From NCBI RefSeq assembly GCF_003992615.1, contig NZ_RZMY01000003.1, forward strand, positions 312,501 through 376,500: 64,000 nt of DNA. The letters run 5' to 3'. The notes beneath the pieces were generated by a model that saw nothing but the letters and a program-made list of their open reading frames with translations, was not told the origin of the DNA and made no database searches. This document shows positions 6,828 through 15,523 of this stretch, piece after piece. A program made the position numbers and the translations under genes. This stretch comes from Flagellimonas beolgyonensis. Lineage in GTDB: Bacteria > Bacteroidota > Bacteroidia > Flavobacteriales > Flavobacteriaceae. Position 1 is the stretch's first letter. Every line of letters starts with the position of its first letter.

Positions 6828-9728
6828 CTATTCAACGATATTGACAATCCTTCCTGGAACCACAATAATCCTTTTAGGACTGCGGCCTTGTAATTGATCT
6901 ATTGTCTTTTCATGAGCCAATACCGCTGCCTCTATCTCACCTTTATCCATATCCAATGGGAATTCTAACTTGAACCGCACTTTACCATTAAAGGAAATGG
7001 GATACTCCTTACTGCTCTCCACCAAGTATTTCTCCTCAAATTTGGGGAAAGGGGCTTCGGCAATGGATTCTGTATGGCCCAAACGTTCCCATAGCTCTTC
7101 CGCAATGTGGGGCGCATAGGGCGACACCAAAATGGCTAGGGGCTCCAAAATGGCTTTGCTGGTACATTTTTGGGCCGTCAACTCATTCACACAGATCATA
7201 AAGGTGGACACGGAAGTGTTGAACGAGAAGTTCTCGATATCCTCTTCCACTTTTTTGATGGTTTTGTGCAACGTCTTTAAATTCTCTGCCGTGGGTTCCG
7301 CTTCGACTCCGCTCTGCGACCCATCTATGTATACAGAGTAAAGCTTCCAGAGTTTCTTAAGGAAGGAATATACACCGGTAATGCCCGCAGTGTTCCAAGG
7401 CTTGGATTGCTCCAAGGGTCCCAAGAACATTTCGTACAATCGAAGGGAATCTGCCCCATACTCCTCACAAATGGCATCGGGGTTGACGACATTGTATTTG
7501 GATTTGGACATTTTTTCGACTTCGCGTCCAACGATATATTTACCGTCTTCCAAAATGAACTCCGCATCTTGATATTCTGGTTGCCATTTTTTGAAGGCTT
7601 CCACATCCAATTCATCGGACGCATTGACCAAAGAAACATCGGCGTGAATTGGAATAACATTCTTACCCTCCTTCAATCCTTTGGAATAGACTTTATTGGA
7701 ATCCAAATCTTTATAAATGAAAGCACTCGTTCCCGTAATCATCCCTTGGTTGATCAACTTTTGGGCATACTCGTCCTTGGGCACATAACCCCTATCAAAC
7801 ATAAACTTCTGCCAAAAACGGGAATACAACAAGTGGCCGGTGGCGTGTTCGCTACCCCCAATGTATAGATCAACATCCTGCCAATAGTCAATGGCTTCCT
7901 TAGAGAAAATGGCCTCGTCATTTCTGGGATCCATATACCTATTAAAGTATTGGGAACTTCCAGCCCAACCCGGCATGGTGTTCAATTCCAAAGGAAATAC
8001 CGTTTTATGATCGATCAATTGATTATTGACCACTGTACATTGTTCAATGTTCCATGCCCAATTGGTGGCATTGCCCAAAGGCGGTTCCCCTGTTTCGGTG
8101 GGCAGGTATTTTTCCACTTCGGGGAGTTCCAACGGCAAATGTTCCAAATCGATCATCTGTGGCATACCATCCACATAATATACCGGAAAGGGTTCACCCC
8201 AATAGCGTTGGCGGCTAAATACGGCATCACGAAGGCGATAATTCACCTTGCCCACTCCATGCCCGATCTTTTCCAATTCGGCGATTACCTTTTTGGTAGC
8301 GTCTTTATAGGACAATCCGTTCAGAAAATCGGAATTGGCAATAATGGTGGTAGCCTTATCAGCAAAGGCCTCTTCGGAAATATCCACCCCTTCAAAAATA
8401 TTGGGGATATCGATGTTGTAATGTTTGGCAAAATCGTAATCACGCTGGTCACCACAGGGAACGGCCATTACGGCTCCGGTTCCATAGCTGGCCAACACAT
8501 AATCCCCGATCCAGATCGGAATGGGCTCCTTGGTAAACGGGTGCTCTGCATAGGCTCCGGTGAACACCCCTGAAACGGTTTTCACATCGGCCATACGATC
8601 ACGTTCGGACCGTTTGGACGTTGCTTCCACATAGGCTTCCACCGCTGCTTTTTGTTCTGGCGTGGTGATTTTGGCCACCAAGTCATGCTCGGGTGCCAAG
8701 GTCATAAAACTGACCCCGAAAATAGTATCGGGACGGGTGGTGAAGACTTCTATTCTGTATTGGTGATTGAGCGGAGTCGAAATCACCTCCTTGTCGCTTC
8801 GACTACCCGCCTGTCCGGCAGGCAGGCGCTCAGCGTCCGAAGCATTCATTACATTAAAAGTAACAGAAGCCCCTTCAGAACGACCGATCCAATTGGTCTG
8901 CGAGTCCTTTAAGGGTTGTGGCCAATCAATTTTATCCAATCCGTCCAATAAGCGTTGGGCATAGGCGGTGATGCGCATGCTCCATTGGGTCATTTTTTTA
9001 CGGATTACCGGATGGCCTCCACGTTCGGAGACACCGTTCACAATCTCATCATTGGCCAAAACGGTTCCCAAAGCCGGACACCAGTTTACTTCGATATCCG
9101 CCAAATACGTCAATCTGTATTTTAAAAGGATTTCCTGTTTTTCCTTTTCTGAAAAATGGTTCCATTCGCCTGCACTGAACTTCGGGGTATCATCATCACA
9201 AGCAGCCATGACATTCGCATTGCCTTCTTTTTCGAAAACGGAAATCAAAGTAGAGATATCCTCTGCCTTGTCCGATTTTTTATTGTACCACGAGTTGAAC
9301 AACTGGATGAAGATCCACTGGGTCCATTTATAATATTGTGGGTTGGAGGTACGCACTTCGCGGCTCCAATCAAAAGAGAACCCCAATTGATCGAGCTGCT
9401 CGCGATACCTTTTGATATTGTTTTCCGTGGTAATGGCCGGGTGTTGCCCTGTTTGGATGGCATATTGTTCCGCAGGCAAACCAAACGAATCGTAGCCCAT
9501 AGGGTGCAACACATTGAAACCCTTGTGCCTTTTATAGCGCGAATAAATGTCCGTGGCAATATACCCCAGCGGGTGCCCTACGTGCAATCCTGCTCCCGAA
9601 GGATAGGGGAACATGGACAATGCATAAAATTTGGGTTTGTCAGAATCGTTGACTGCCTTAAAGGTTTCATTTTCTGCCCAATACTTCTGCCACTTGGCTT
9701 CAATTTCACGGAAATTATAACTCATCAT
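6828..9728 (-). CDS. leuS: Leucyl-tRNA synthetase with repeat-encoded inserts
   Basis: Class I aminoacyl-tRNA synthetase charging tRNA-Leu, cytosolic. The HIGH-type motif appears as [14 protein letters not shown] near residue 43, and the [10 protein letters not shown] loop lies about 250 residues from the C-terminus. The editing domain ([13 protein letters not shown], near residue 333) is present. At 966 residues it is longer than expected. Two low-complexity inserts explain part of this: residues about 296-323 (contains [10 protein letters not shown] and EVISTPLN) and about 802-812 (contains [10 protein letters not shown]). Both are encoded by palindromic dispersed repeats and keep the frame, so the enzyme is probably functional. 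A further 105-bp repeat lies before the start. Confidence 0.97.
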   Translation of the reverse strand: MMSYNFREIEAKWQKYWAENETFKAVNDSDKPKFYALSMFPYPSGAGLHVGHPLGYIATDIYSRYKRHKGFNVLHPMGYDSFGLPAEQYAIQTGQHPAITTENNIKRYREQLDQLGFSFDWSREVRTSNPQYYKWTQWIFIQLFNSWYNKKSDKAEDISTLISVFEKEGNANVMAACDDDTPKFSAGEWNHFSEKEKQEILLKYRLTYLADIEVNWCPALGTVLANDEIVNGVSERGGHPVIRKKMTQWSMRITAYAQRLLDGLDKIDWPQPLKDSQTNWIGRSEGASVTFNVMNASDAERLPAGQAGSRSDKEVISTPLNHQYRIEVFTTRPDTIFGVSFMTLAPEHDLVAKITTPEQKAAVEAYVEATSKRSERDRMADVKTVSGVFTGAYAEHPFTKEPIPIWIGDYVLASYGTGAVMAVPCGDQRDYDFAKHYNIDIPNIFEGVDISEEAFADKATTIIANSDFLNGLSYKDATKKVIAELEKIGHGVGKVNYRLRDAVFSRQRYWGEPFPVYYVDGMPQMIDLEHLPLELPEVEKYLPTETGEPPLGNATNWAWNIEQCTVVNNQLIDHKTVFPLELNTMPGWAGSSQYFNRYMDPRNDEAIFSKEAIDYWQDVDLYIGGSEHATGHLLYSRFWQKFMFDRGYVPKDEYAQKLINQGMITGTSAFIYKDLDSNKVYSKGLKEGKNVIPIHADVSLVNASDELDVEAFKKWQPEYQDAEFILEDGKYIVGREVEKMSKSKYNVVNPDAICEEYGADSLRLYEMFLGPLEQSKPWNTAGITGVYSFLKKLWKLYSVYIDGSQSGVEAEPTAENLKTLHKTIKKVEEDIENFSFNTSVSTFMICVNELTAQKCTSKAILEPLAILVSPYAPHIAEELWERLGHTESIAEAPFPKFEEKYLVESSKEYPISFNGKVRFKLEFPLDMDKGEIEAAVLAHEKTIDQLQGRSPKRIIVVPGRIVNIVE
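7297..7323. repeat. Dispersed repeat inside leuS (C-terminal part)
   Basis: Contains CTTCGACTCCGCTCTGCGAC, a variant of the repeat core TTCGACTACGCTCAG also present at 9761-9774. It is translated on the minus strand as [10 protein letters not shown] within leuS, in frame. Confidence 0.6.
8762..8842. repeat. Two dispersed palindromic repeats inside leuS (editing region)
   Basis: First unit: GGTGATT (8762-8768) and AATCACC (8781-8787) form a perfect stem around GAGCGGAGTCGA. Second unit: 8795-8842 has the core GCTTCGACTAC...GCTCAGCG split by the GC-rich palindrome GCCTGTCCGGCAGGCAGGC. The minus-strand translation includes LPAGQAG, a peptide known to mark such insertions in Bacteroidota genes. 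The frame is kept. Confidence 0.75.
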
Positions 9729-9745
9729 TCTACTTTATGGTATTT

Positions 9746-9850
9746 TGTCACATCGAGCCCTTCGACTACGCTCAGGGTAAACTCTAGTCGAGATGTCTCA
9801 AACACGACGGAAGAGATTTCTCGCCCTAATTATTAGGACTCGAAATGACA
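9746..9850. repeat. 105-bp intergenic repeat with inverted ends, 5' of leuS
   Basis: Ends TGTCACATCGAG (from 9746) and CTCGAAATGACA (to 9850) are imperfect inverted repeats (10 of 12). Inside are CCCTTCGACTACGCTCAGGG and GAGATTTCTCG, both palindromic. This matches the common flavobacterial intergenic repeat type and occupies most of the leuS-ftsX gap, so leuS and ftsX promoters must lie within or outside its edges. Confidence 0.75.
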
Positions 9851-9939
9851 AGGAACTGAACTTCTTTTCGAGTTGCAAAAATAGGTTTAATCCCCTAAAT
9901 ACAATTTACTTTTCTATTTTTACGTACTGATTCCACGCT

Positions 9940-10818
9940 ATGAGCCAATATATTGAACGATATCAGCGCAGAAAACTGATCTCCTCCTATTTTTCGGTCG
10001 CATTGAGCATTGCCCTGGTACTTTTTCTATTGGGCGTTCTTGGCCTTTTGGTACTCAACACCAAAAAATTGGGCGATCATTTTAAGGAGCAGATCACCAT
10101 TTCGGTGTTTTTGAAGGACAATGCCAAACCCGTGGAGATCGAACAGCTGCAAAAAAGCCTGGCCCTGGCCGAATACACCAAATCCGCCGAATACATCTCC
10201 AAGGAAGATGCCGCAGAGCAATACAGCGAGGATATCGGTGAGAATTTTGTGGAGTTTTTGGGGTACAATCCACTACAAAATTCGATTGATGTACACCTGA
10301 AGGCCGATTATGTCTCTCCGGAACAGGTGGAGCGGATTGCTGGGGACCTTGCCACAAAAACCTATGTGGAAGAGGTAAGCTACGATAAGCCCCTGATCGA
10401 ATTATTGAACGACAATGCCCGTAAAATAGGATTGTGGATCTTGGTGGCCAGTGGTTTTTTCACGTTCATCGCCGTACTGTTGATCAATAGTTCCATTCGA
10501 TTGTCCATTTACTCCAAACGGTTCATTATCAAAACCATGCAGATGGTGGGTGCCACCAAAAAATTTATCCGTCGCCCCTTTATTTGGACGAACATCAAAC
10601 TGGGCATGATCGGTGCATTGATCGCTCTTGTTGCTTTGGGGGTGGTGCTGTACTATATCAACAAAAACTTCCCCGAACTAAACCTGTTCAACGATTATAT
10701 GGTCCTTATCTTTTTGTTTGTTGGGGTTTTTGGGTTGGGTGTGATCATTTCATGGGCCAGCACCCATTTTGCCACTCAACGTTTCCTAAATCTCAGGACA
10801 GATGATCTTTATTATTAA
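9940..10818 (+). CDS. ftsX: Cell division protein FtsX
   Basis: Inner-membrane FtsX, the permease-like partner of FtsE that controls peptidoglycan hydrolases at division. It has the standard topology: cytoplasmic N-terminus, first membrane segment near residues 21-41, a periplasmic domain of about 120 residues (ITISVFLKDNAKP onward), then three membrane segments near 166-186, 215-237 and 254-275. Length (292) is normal. ftsE is not adjacent, as is usual in Bacteroidota. DUF3098, uppP and truB follow with 9, 1 and 10-31 bp gaps, forming a conserved envelope cluster that probably shares one transcript. Confidence 0.95.
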   Translation: MSQYIERYQRRKLISSYFSVALSIALVLFLLGVLGLLVLNTKKLGDHFKEQITISVFLKDNAKPVEIEQLQKSLALAEYTKSAEYISKEDAAEQYSEDIGENFVEFLGYNPLQNSIDVHLKADYVSPEQVERIAGDLATKTYVEEVSYDKPLIELLNDNARKIGLWILVASGFFTFIAVLLINSSIRLSIYSKRFIIKTMQMVGATKKFIRRPFIWTNIKLGMIGALIALVALGVVLYYINKNFPELNLFNDYMVLIFLFVGVFGLGVIISWASTHFATQRFLNLRTDDLYY

Positions 10819-10827
10819 CTTTGCGGC

Positions 10828-11091
10828 ATGAGCAAGAAAAACAAGAACGATCAAAAGCCTTCCAAGGAATTCATTTTCCAGAAGAAAAATTACATTTTCC
10901 TATTTATTGGAATTGTTTTCATCGCCTTGGGGTTCATATTGATGAGCGGCGGGGGAAGTGATGACCCGAACGTCTTCAATCCCGATATTTACAACTTCAG
11001 ACGCATCCGTTTGGCGCCGACCTTGGTGCTCATCGGACTGGGCATTCAGGTATATGCCATTTTGTTGAAACCTAACAAAAACAAGGAATAA
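10828..11091 (+). CDS. DUF3098 family small membrane protein
   Basis: Small membrane protein of the DUF3098 family, function unknown, restricted to Bacteroidota and nearly always between ftsX and uppP. A charged N-terminus (about 25 residues rich in Lys) precedes two transmembrane segments near 28-46 and 68-83. The loop between them contains GGGSDDPNVFNPDIYNFRRI, the conserved part of the family. It starts 9 bp after ftsX and its stop is one base before the uppP start codon, so the three genes are co-transcribed. The synteny suggests a role in division or undecaprenyl metabolism, by association only. Confidence 0.88.
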   Translation: MSKKNKNDQKPSKEFIFQKKNYIFLFIGIVFIALGFILMSGGGSDDPNVFNPDIYNFRRIRLAPTLVLIGLGIQVYAILLKPNKNKE

Positions 11092-11092
11092 T

Positions 11093-11887
11093 TTGGAATT
11101 GATCGATGCCATCATCCTTGGAATCATCCAGGGATTGACCGAGTTTTTACCGGTCTCCTCCAGCGGACATTTGGAATTGGGAAAAGCCATTTTGGGAGCA
11201 CAGGCCGTTCCCGAGGAAAGCTTGTTGTTCACTGTGATCCTGCATTTTGCCACTGCATTGAGTACCATTGTGGTGTTTCGGAAGGATATTCTGGAAATTT
11301 TTAAGGGCCTGTTCCAGTTTAAATGGAACGAGGAAACCCAATTCGCGTTAAAAATTGTCATTTCGATGATTCCTGCAGCCTTGATTGGACTTTTTTTGAA
11401 TGATTTTATCGAAGTCTTTTTTGATGGCGCCATTGTGATTGTGGGCATCATGCTGATCATAACCGCTTTTTTACTGTATTTGGCTGATTTGGCCAAAACC
11501 ACGGACAAAGGGGTTTCGTTTCGAAGTTCCTTTGTGATCGGTATGGCGCAGGCCGTTGCCATTTTACCGGGAATTTCCCGCAGTGGGGCAACCATTTCCG
11601 CTGCTGTCCTCTTGGGCGTGGACAAGACCAAGTCTGCACGTTTTTCATTTTTGATGGTGGTGCCGTTGATCCTGGGCAAAATTGCCAAAGATCTGATGGG
11701 TGGTGACATTAACTTTCATGGCGATCAGGCGGTGGCCATAGGCGCTGGTTTTATTGCAGCTTTTGTTGCCGGATTGGCCGCTTGTACATGGATGATCAAA
11801 TTGGTACGCCAAAGTAAGTTGACCTATTTTGCGATTTACTGTTTGGTCGTAGGCCTGATTGCCCTAGCATGGAGCATTTGGGGATAG
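11093..11887 (+). CDS. uppP: Undecaprenyl-diphosphatase UppP (BacA)
   Basis: Integral membrane phosphatase that recycles undecaprenyl diphosphate to the monophosphate carrier used in peptidoglycan and polysaccharide synthesis. The two active-site motifs are clear: QGLTEFLPVSSSGHL near residue 14 and GMAQAVAILPGISRSGATI near residue 148. About seven or eight membrane segments and 264 residues fit the family. The start is TTG at 11093, one base after the DUF3098 stop. No in-frame ATG or GTG lies nearby, and the resulting N-terminus (MELIDAIILGIIQG) matches homologues, so the TTG start is well supported. Confidence 0.95.
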   Translation: MELIDAIILGIIQGLTEFLPVSSSGHLELGKAILGAQAVPEESLLFTVILHFATALSTIVVFRKDILEIFKGLFQFKWNEETQFALKIVISMIPAALIGLFLNDFIEVFFDGAIVIVGIMLIITAFLLYLADLAKTTDKGVSFRSSFVIGMAQAVAILPGISRSGATISAAVLLGVDKTKSARFSFLMVVPLILGKIAKDLMGGDINFHGDQAVAIGAGFIAAFVAGLAACTWMIKLVRQSKLTYFAIYCLVVGLIALAWSIWG

Positions 11888-11918
11888 ATCATTACCTTTG
11901 CCACAAACCCCGAAGCTT

Positions 11919-12608
11919 TTGAAGACCAAAGACGATTTTTTGGACGGTCAGATCATATTGATCGACAAACCCTTGGAATGGACTTCCTTCCAAGCGGTGA
12001 ATGCCTTGAAATGGGCCATTCGGAAAAAGTTTAGCCTAAAGAAAATCAAAATTGGCCACGCTGGGACATTAGACCCATTGGCCACGGGCCTCTTGGTCAT
12101 TTGTACCGGAAAATTCACCAAAAAAATACCGGAATTTCAAGGTCAGGTTAAGGAGTACACCGGCACCTTCTATTTAGGGGCCACCACGCCTTCCTATGAT
12201 CTGGAAACCGAAGTAGACGAAACTTTTCCCACCGAACACCTCTCCGAAAAGGACATAGAGGCAGTGGTTTCCCGTTTTATGGGTAAAATTGAACAGGTAC
12301 CTCCTGTTTTTTCTGCCCTGAAAAAAGATGGCCAGCGCTTGTATGAGCTTGCCCGAAAAGGTAAAGAGGTGGAGGTACAACCCCGTACCATTGAAATTTT
12401 GGAGTTTGAAATTACCCGGATCAACCTTCCTGAAGTGGATTTTAGAGTGGTCTGTAGCAAGGGCACCTACATTCGTTCCTTGGCCAATGATTTTGGAAAA
12501 GCATTGGGTTCCGGGGCCTATTTGTCGGCTCTGAGAAGAACCAAAATAGGGGATTTCAACGTAGATAATGCTACAACGCCCCAAGAATTCAAGGAAAGTT
12601 TGGCCTAA
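11919..12608 (+). CDS. truB: tRNA pseudouridine(55) synthase TruB
   Basis: Makes pseudouridine at position 55 in the T loop of tRNAs. The catalytic Asp is in IGHAGTLDPLATGLL, and the family motifs ILIDKPLEWTSFQ and CSKGTYIRSLANDFG are present. No ATG exists at the 5' end. TTG codons at 11898 and 11919 are the candidates. The second is preferred because homologues start a few residues before GQIILIDKP and because a TACCTTTG box (11893-11900), which fits a -7 element, covers the first. The protein is then 229 residues, a normal length. It follows uppP closely and ends the ftsX cluster. Confidence 0.94.
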   Translation: MKTKDDFLDGQIILIDKPLEWTSFQAVNALKWAIRKKFSLKKIKIGHAGTLDPLATGLLVICTGKFTKKIPEFQGQVKEYTGTFYLGATTPSYDLETEVDETFPTEHLSEKDIEAVVSRFMGKIEQVPPVFSALKKDGQRLYELARKGKEVEVQPRTIEILEFEITRINLPEVDFRVVCSKGTYIRSLANDFGKALGSGAYLSALRRTKIGDFNVDNATTPQEFKESLA

Positions 12609-12684
12609 ATCCCTTTCTTGGAGGGAGCGTTTTTTTGAAACTTGAAGTAAAATAATATTGCAAAAATGCGGTTATACTAAAACC

Positions 12685-13404
12685 ATGAACCTTAGCAGAA
12701 GTCAGTTATCGTTGATCATAACATTCTTCTCCATGTCCATAGTGGTGCTGTTGCTGTACAACATTCACCTCGGGGGCGTGAAGGAGGACGAATATGTTAT
12801 TGAAATGAGTTTGGCGGATGAGGATATTGAGAAATTGATAGAGGAGGAAGAACGCAAATTGGAGGAATTGGCCGCCAACAGTGACCCGATAAAAAGTCAC
12901 ATGGCTTTTAACGAAACAGCCAAACCGACCATCGGCAGTCCCGAACCGCTGAAAACCCTCGAAGAACTTTTAGAAGAACGGGCCTTGAACAGTGAAACCG
13001 GCGAAGCCGCGGATGATGCCGGATTTGCCGATCAGCTAAAGCAACTAAAAGCCCAAAGGGACGAGAAAAAGCAAAAATTGGGCGAACGCGACGCACAAAA
13101 AGAAGAGTTCACCAATTATTTGAAGGACAAACGCACCTCCATTTCCTTTTCTTTGATAGAGCGTAACGCCTATAGCCTTCCACCTCCTATTTATACCTGT
13201 ATTGAAGGTGGTAAGGTGGTCATCAATATTAAAGTGGATGCCAACGGTTATGTGACCGAAGCTGATTTCAACGATAAAAGTTCGGGCACCAGCAATGGTT
13301 GTTTGGTGGACAATGCCATTACCTATGCCTTGAAGGCCCGTTTTAGTCCTAGTACCAAAAACGAACAGATCGGGACCATTACCTACCTATTCCAGCCCAA
13401 GTAG
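12685..13404 (+). CDS. TonB-like energy transducer / envelope protein
   Basis: Predicted inner-membrane-anchored periplasmic protein. A short cytoplasmic N-terminus and one membrane segment (about residues 9-27) are followed by a long region rich in Glu and Lys that is probably helical, then a C-terminal domain of about 80 residues. This last part (PPPIYTCIEGGKVVINIKVDANGYV and onward; ITYALKARFSP near the end) has the layout of TonB C-terminal domains in Bacteroidota, suggesting transfer of proton-motive energy to outer-membrane receptors. A Pro-rich spanning region is lacking, so TonB function is uncertain. A TTG at 12658 could extend it by nine residues, but ATG 12685 gives a normal N-terminus. 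The 3' end overlaps the convergent thioredoxin-like gene by 18 bp. Confidence 0.7.
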   Translation: MNLSRSQLSLIITFFSMSIVVLLLYNIHLGGVKEDEYVIEMSLADEDIEKLIEEEERKLEELAANSDPIKSHMAFNETAKPTIGSPEPLKTLEELLEERALNSETGEAADDAGFADQLKQLKAQRDEKKQKLGERDAQKEEFTNYLKDKRTSISFSLIERNAYSLPPPIYTCIEGGKVVINIKVDANGYVTEADFNDKSSGTSNGCLVDNAITYALKARFSPSTKNEQIGTITYLFQPK

Positions 13405-14007
13405 CTCCAGAAAATCGTTCAGGATATTTTCACCTTTATCTTTATTGTACCACACTTGTAGGTCTTGCTTAAAAGCATCGGTGAGTTTCCCATGTTCCTT
13501 TTTGAAGGTATCCACCATTAGCGTTGCCAAGCTCGGCCTAGGACCCCAATCACCCAATATTTCATCATTTTTTCGATCCACAACGATCACTTTGGGAATG
13601 GATTGGGCACCATTGGTCAAAAAAGCTTCCATAAGCTCTGGATGCTGATCGCGCAAAACCACTTTATGCTCAATTTTCGGACTGGCCTCGGCAATTTTAT
13701 TGATTACGGGCAAACTTGCAGCAGCATCGCCACACCAACTTTCGGTGATGGTCAACAGTACTAGGTCAGTTTCCAGATTGGACAATTTTTCTTGCACCTC
13801 AGCGGAAAGGGTAAAGGTCTTGTCCCATCTTTTCATCCGCCTATCGTTGAGCTGTGTGTAGTTTATGCGTGCCTCGGATTGTTCCTCTCCTGTTGTCTTG
13901 CCTTCCGCAGCAAGCTTACCTACCATTTGTCGATAGTCGGGACAGGCCATGCCCACAGCAATACTTTCTTTTACGATTTGCAGTTTTTCCCGTTCCAATA
14001 CTTCCAT
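13387..14007 (-). CDS. Thioredoxin-family protein with WCGDA motif
   Basis: Thioredoxin-fold protein, cytosolic (no signal peptide). The region normally holding WCGPC reads ESWCGDAAASLPVI, so only the first Cys of the redox pair remains and classic disulfide exchange is unlikely. The cis-Pro segment (QSIPKVIVVD) is retained. An N-terminal part of about 75 residues is helical and unassigned. Bacteroidota carry many such one-Cys relatives of unknown role. The ATG at 14007 is preferred over an upstream one at 14049, because MEVLEREKLQ begins the predicted fold. It is the last gene downstream of the export operon, 100 bp after tolC, so co-transcription is possible. Confidence 0.8.
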   Translation of the reverse strand: MEVLEREKLQIVKESIAVGMACPDYRQMVGKLAAEGKTTGEEQSEARINYTQLNDRRMKRWDKTFTLSAEVQEKLSNLETDLVLLTITESWCGDAAASLPVINKIAEASPKIEHKVVLRDQHPELMEAFLTNGAQSIPKVIVVDRKNDEILGDWGPRPSLATLMVDTFKKEHGKLTDAFKQDLQVWYNKDKGENILNDFLELLGLE

Positions 14008-14107
14008 ATGAAAAAATTTTGTCAAAAATACATTGGGCCAACCGCCCATTTGCTGATTTTTGTCATTGGTAGGTTATCAAAACCAAACCTTACATCCCCC
14101 ACTTTTC

Positions 14108-15523
14108 CTATAATGCCTTTGGGTTGATGGCCAAGCTTTTAAAGAGTTCGGCCTTCGTGTAGTAATATTTGTTCTGCATTTCATTTCGCTTCAGATAGGC
14201 ATCGATCAACTTGCTTTCCCTGGAATTGATCAAAAAGAGGGAACTTTCGCCAAAGCTGAATTTTCGTTCCTCTGCGGACAACATGGTGGTATAATCAGTC
14301 ACAATATCGGCAATCAATCGGTTTTGTTGCACGTATGAATCCAACTCGTTATAGATGGCCGTTACCTTGTTCCTTATCTCAATCTGCGCATTGTCACGCT
14401 CAAATTCCGCATCGCGCAACTTAAACTTGGCCAATTTCAAATCACCCCTTTCCTTTCGAAGGAACAAGGGCAGTTGAAAGGACAGGCCTCCTTTGTAATT
14501 TTCTGTGATGAACGAATTGGCGAGTTCCGGGGTTTCCGTGATGAAATTGTACTCCACATCCAGCTTGGGCAACAATTTGTTCGCCTTCAACCGTTTATCT
14601 ACCTGAAGTCCTTCAATCTTGTACTCCAAGGATAACAATTTGGGGTGGTTTTCCAGATTGAAACTGTCCAAGGGAACGCCTTCGATCTCTAAAGTGGTAT
14701 CGATATCCACCTCCAGATCCAAATCGGGACGCACCTCTGGTTGCAACTCCACAGGAACATCTTCAATCCAAAGAAAATTCGACAGTTCCAACGATTTTTT
14801 CATCAGTTTTACCTTGGCCTGCTCCAATCCGAGTGCCCTGTTGCGAACAGCAATTTTAGCCTCCACGGTATCGATCATGGCAATATCGCCCGCCAAGGCA
14901 CTTTGGCGTATCCCTTGAAATCGTATTTCGGCATTGTTCAAGAAGTCGCCATAGACCTCGGCATCCCGATAGGCCCTTAACCAATCAAAGTAGGCCAATG
15001 AGGCTTTGTACAGCACTTCGTTCACCAAAATATCCTGATCGGCCCTGGATTGCTCCCTAAAGAACTTGGCCTTGCGCACCGTGGCCATACGCTCATTCGC
15101 CCAAAAGCCCTGCAACAACGACATGGAAACACCAGCACTGTACAGACCATCGTCCGGTAGGGTTTCATCCGGATTGATATAGGTGCCCTCGCTCTGTTGG
15201 AAATTTCCTTTAAGCTCGATTCCGAACCAAGTAGGGATTTTGAAGGTGGTGTTCAAACGATCCCAATATTCGGTGCCTTTAAACTCTTTTCGGTCATAGT
15301 CCACCTCAACCTTGGGGTCGAATCCGCCTCTGGCCTTCATTAAATTGGCCTGCCCCATACCCAAGGTCAATTGGGCCTGTTTGGCTATGGGATGGTACTT
15401 TTTGACATACCCAAGATACTCCTTGAACCCAAGCACCAATGAATCTTGTTGCCCATAAAAAGGACCGTGCCACAGGAACAAGAGTGAGCCAATAAAAAAT
15501 AGTCTTCTATTTTTTCTGAGCAT
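14108..15523 (-). CDS. TolC-family outer-membrane efflux protein
   Basis: Outer-membrane channel of the TolC/OEP family, the exit duct of a tripartite exporter. A signal peptide (LFFIGSLLFLWHGPFYGQQ) precedes long amphipathic helices with the twofold repeat typical of OEPs (for example LTLGMGQANLMKARGGFDPK near residue 50 and a second repeat after residue 250). The mature length is normal at about 450 residues. The chosen ATG at 15523 overlaps the hlyD-like gene by 17 bp; another ATG at 15535 is also possible, while the open frame further upstream is antisense-like overlap. It is the last gene of the TetR-ABC-HlyD-TolC operon. Confidence 0.88.
   Translation of the reverse strand: MLRKNRRLFFIGSLLFLWHGPFYGQQDSLVLGFKEYLGYVKKYHPIAKQAQLTLGMGQANLMKARGGFDPKVEVDYDRKEFKGTEYWDRLNTTFKIPTWFGIELKGNFQQSEGTYINPDETLPDDGLYSAGVSMSLLQGFWANERMATVRKAKFFREQSRADQDILVNEVLYKASLAYFDWLRAYRDAEVYGDFLNNAEIRFQGIRQSALAGDIAMIDTVEAKIAVRNRALGLEQAKVKLMKKSLELSNFLWIEDVPVELQPEVRPDLDLEVDIDTTLEIEGVPLDSFNLENHPKLLSLEYKIEGLQVDKRLKANKLLPKLDVEYNFITETPELANSFITENYKGGLSFQLPLFLRKERGDLKLAKFKLRDAEFERDNAQIEIRNKVTAIYNELDSYVQQNRLIADIVTDYTTMLSAEERKFSFGESSLFLINSRESKLIDAYLKRNEMQNKYYYTKAELFKSLAINPKAL

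Noticed and set aside
8762..8842. leuS as a frameshifted or disrupted gene
   Set aside because: The repeat units keep the frame and all motifs on both sides are intact, so insertion without inactivation fits better.
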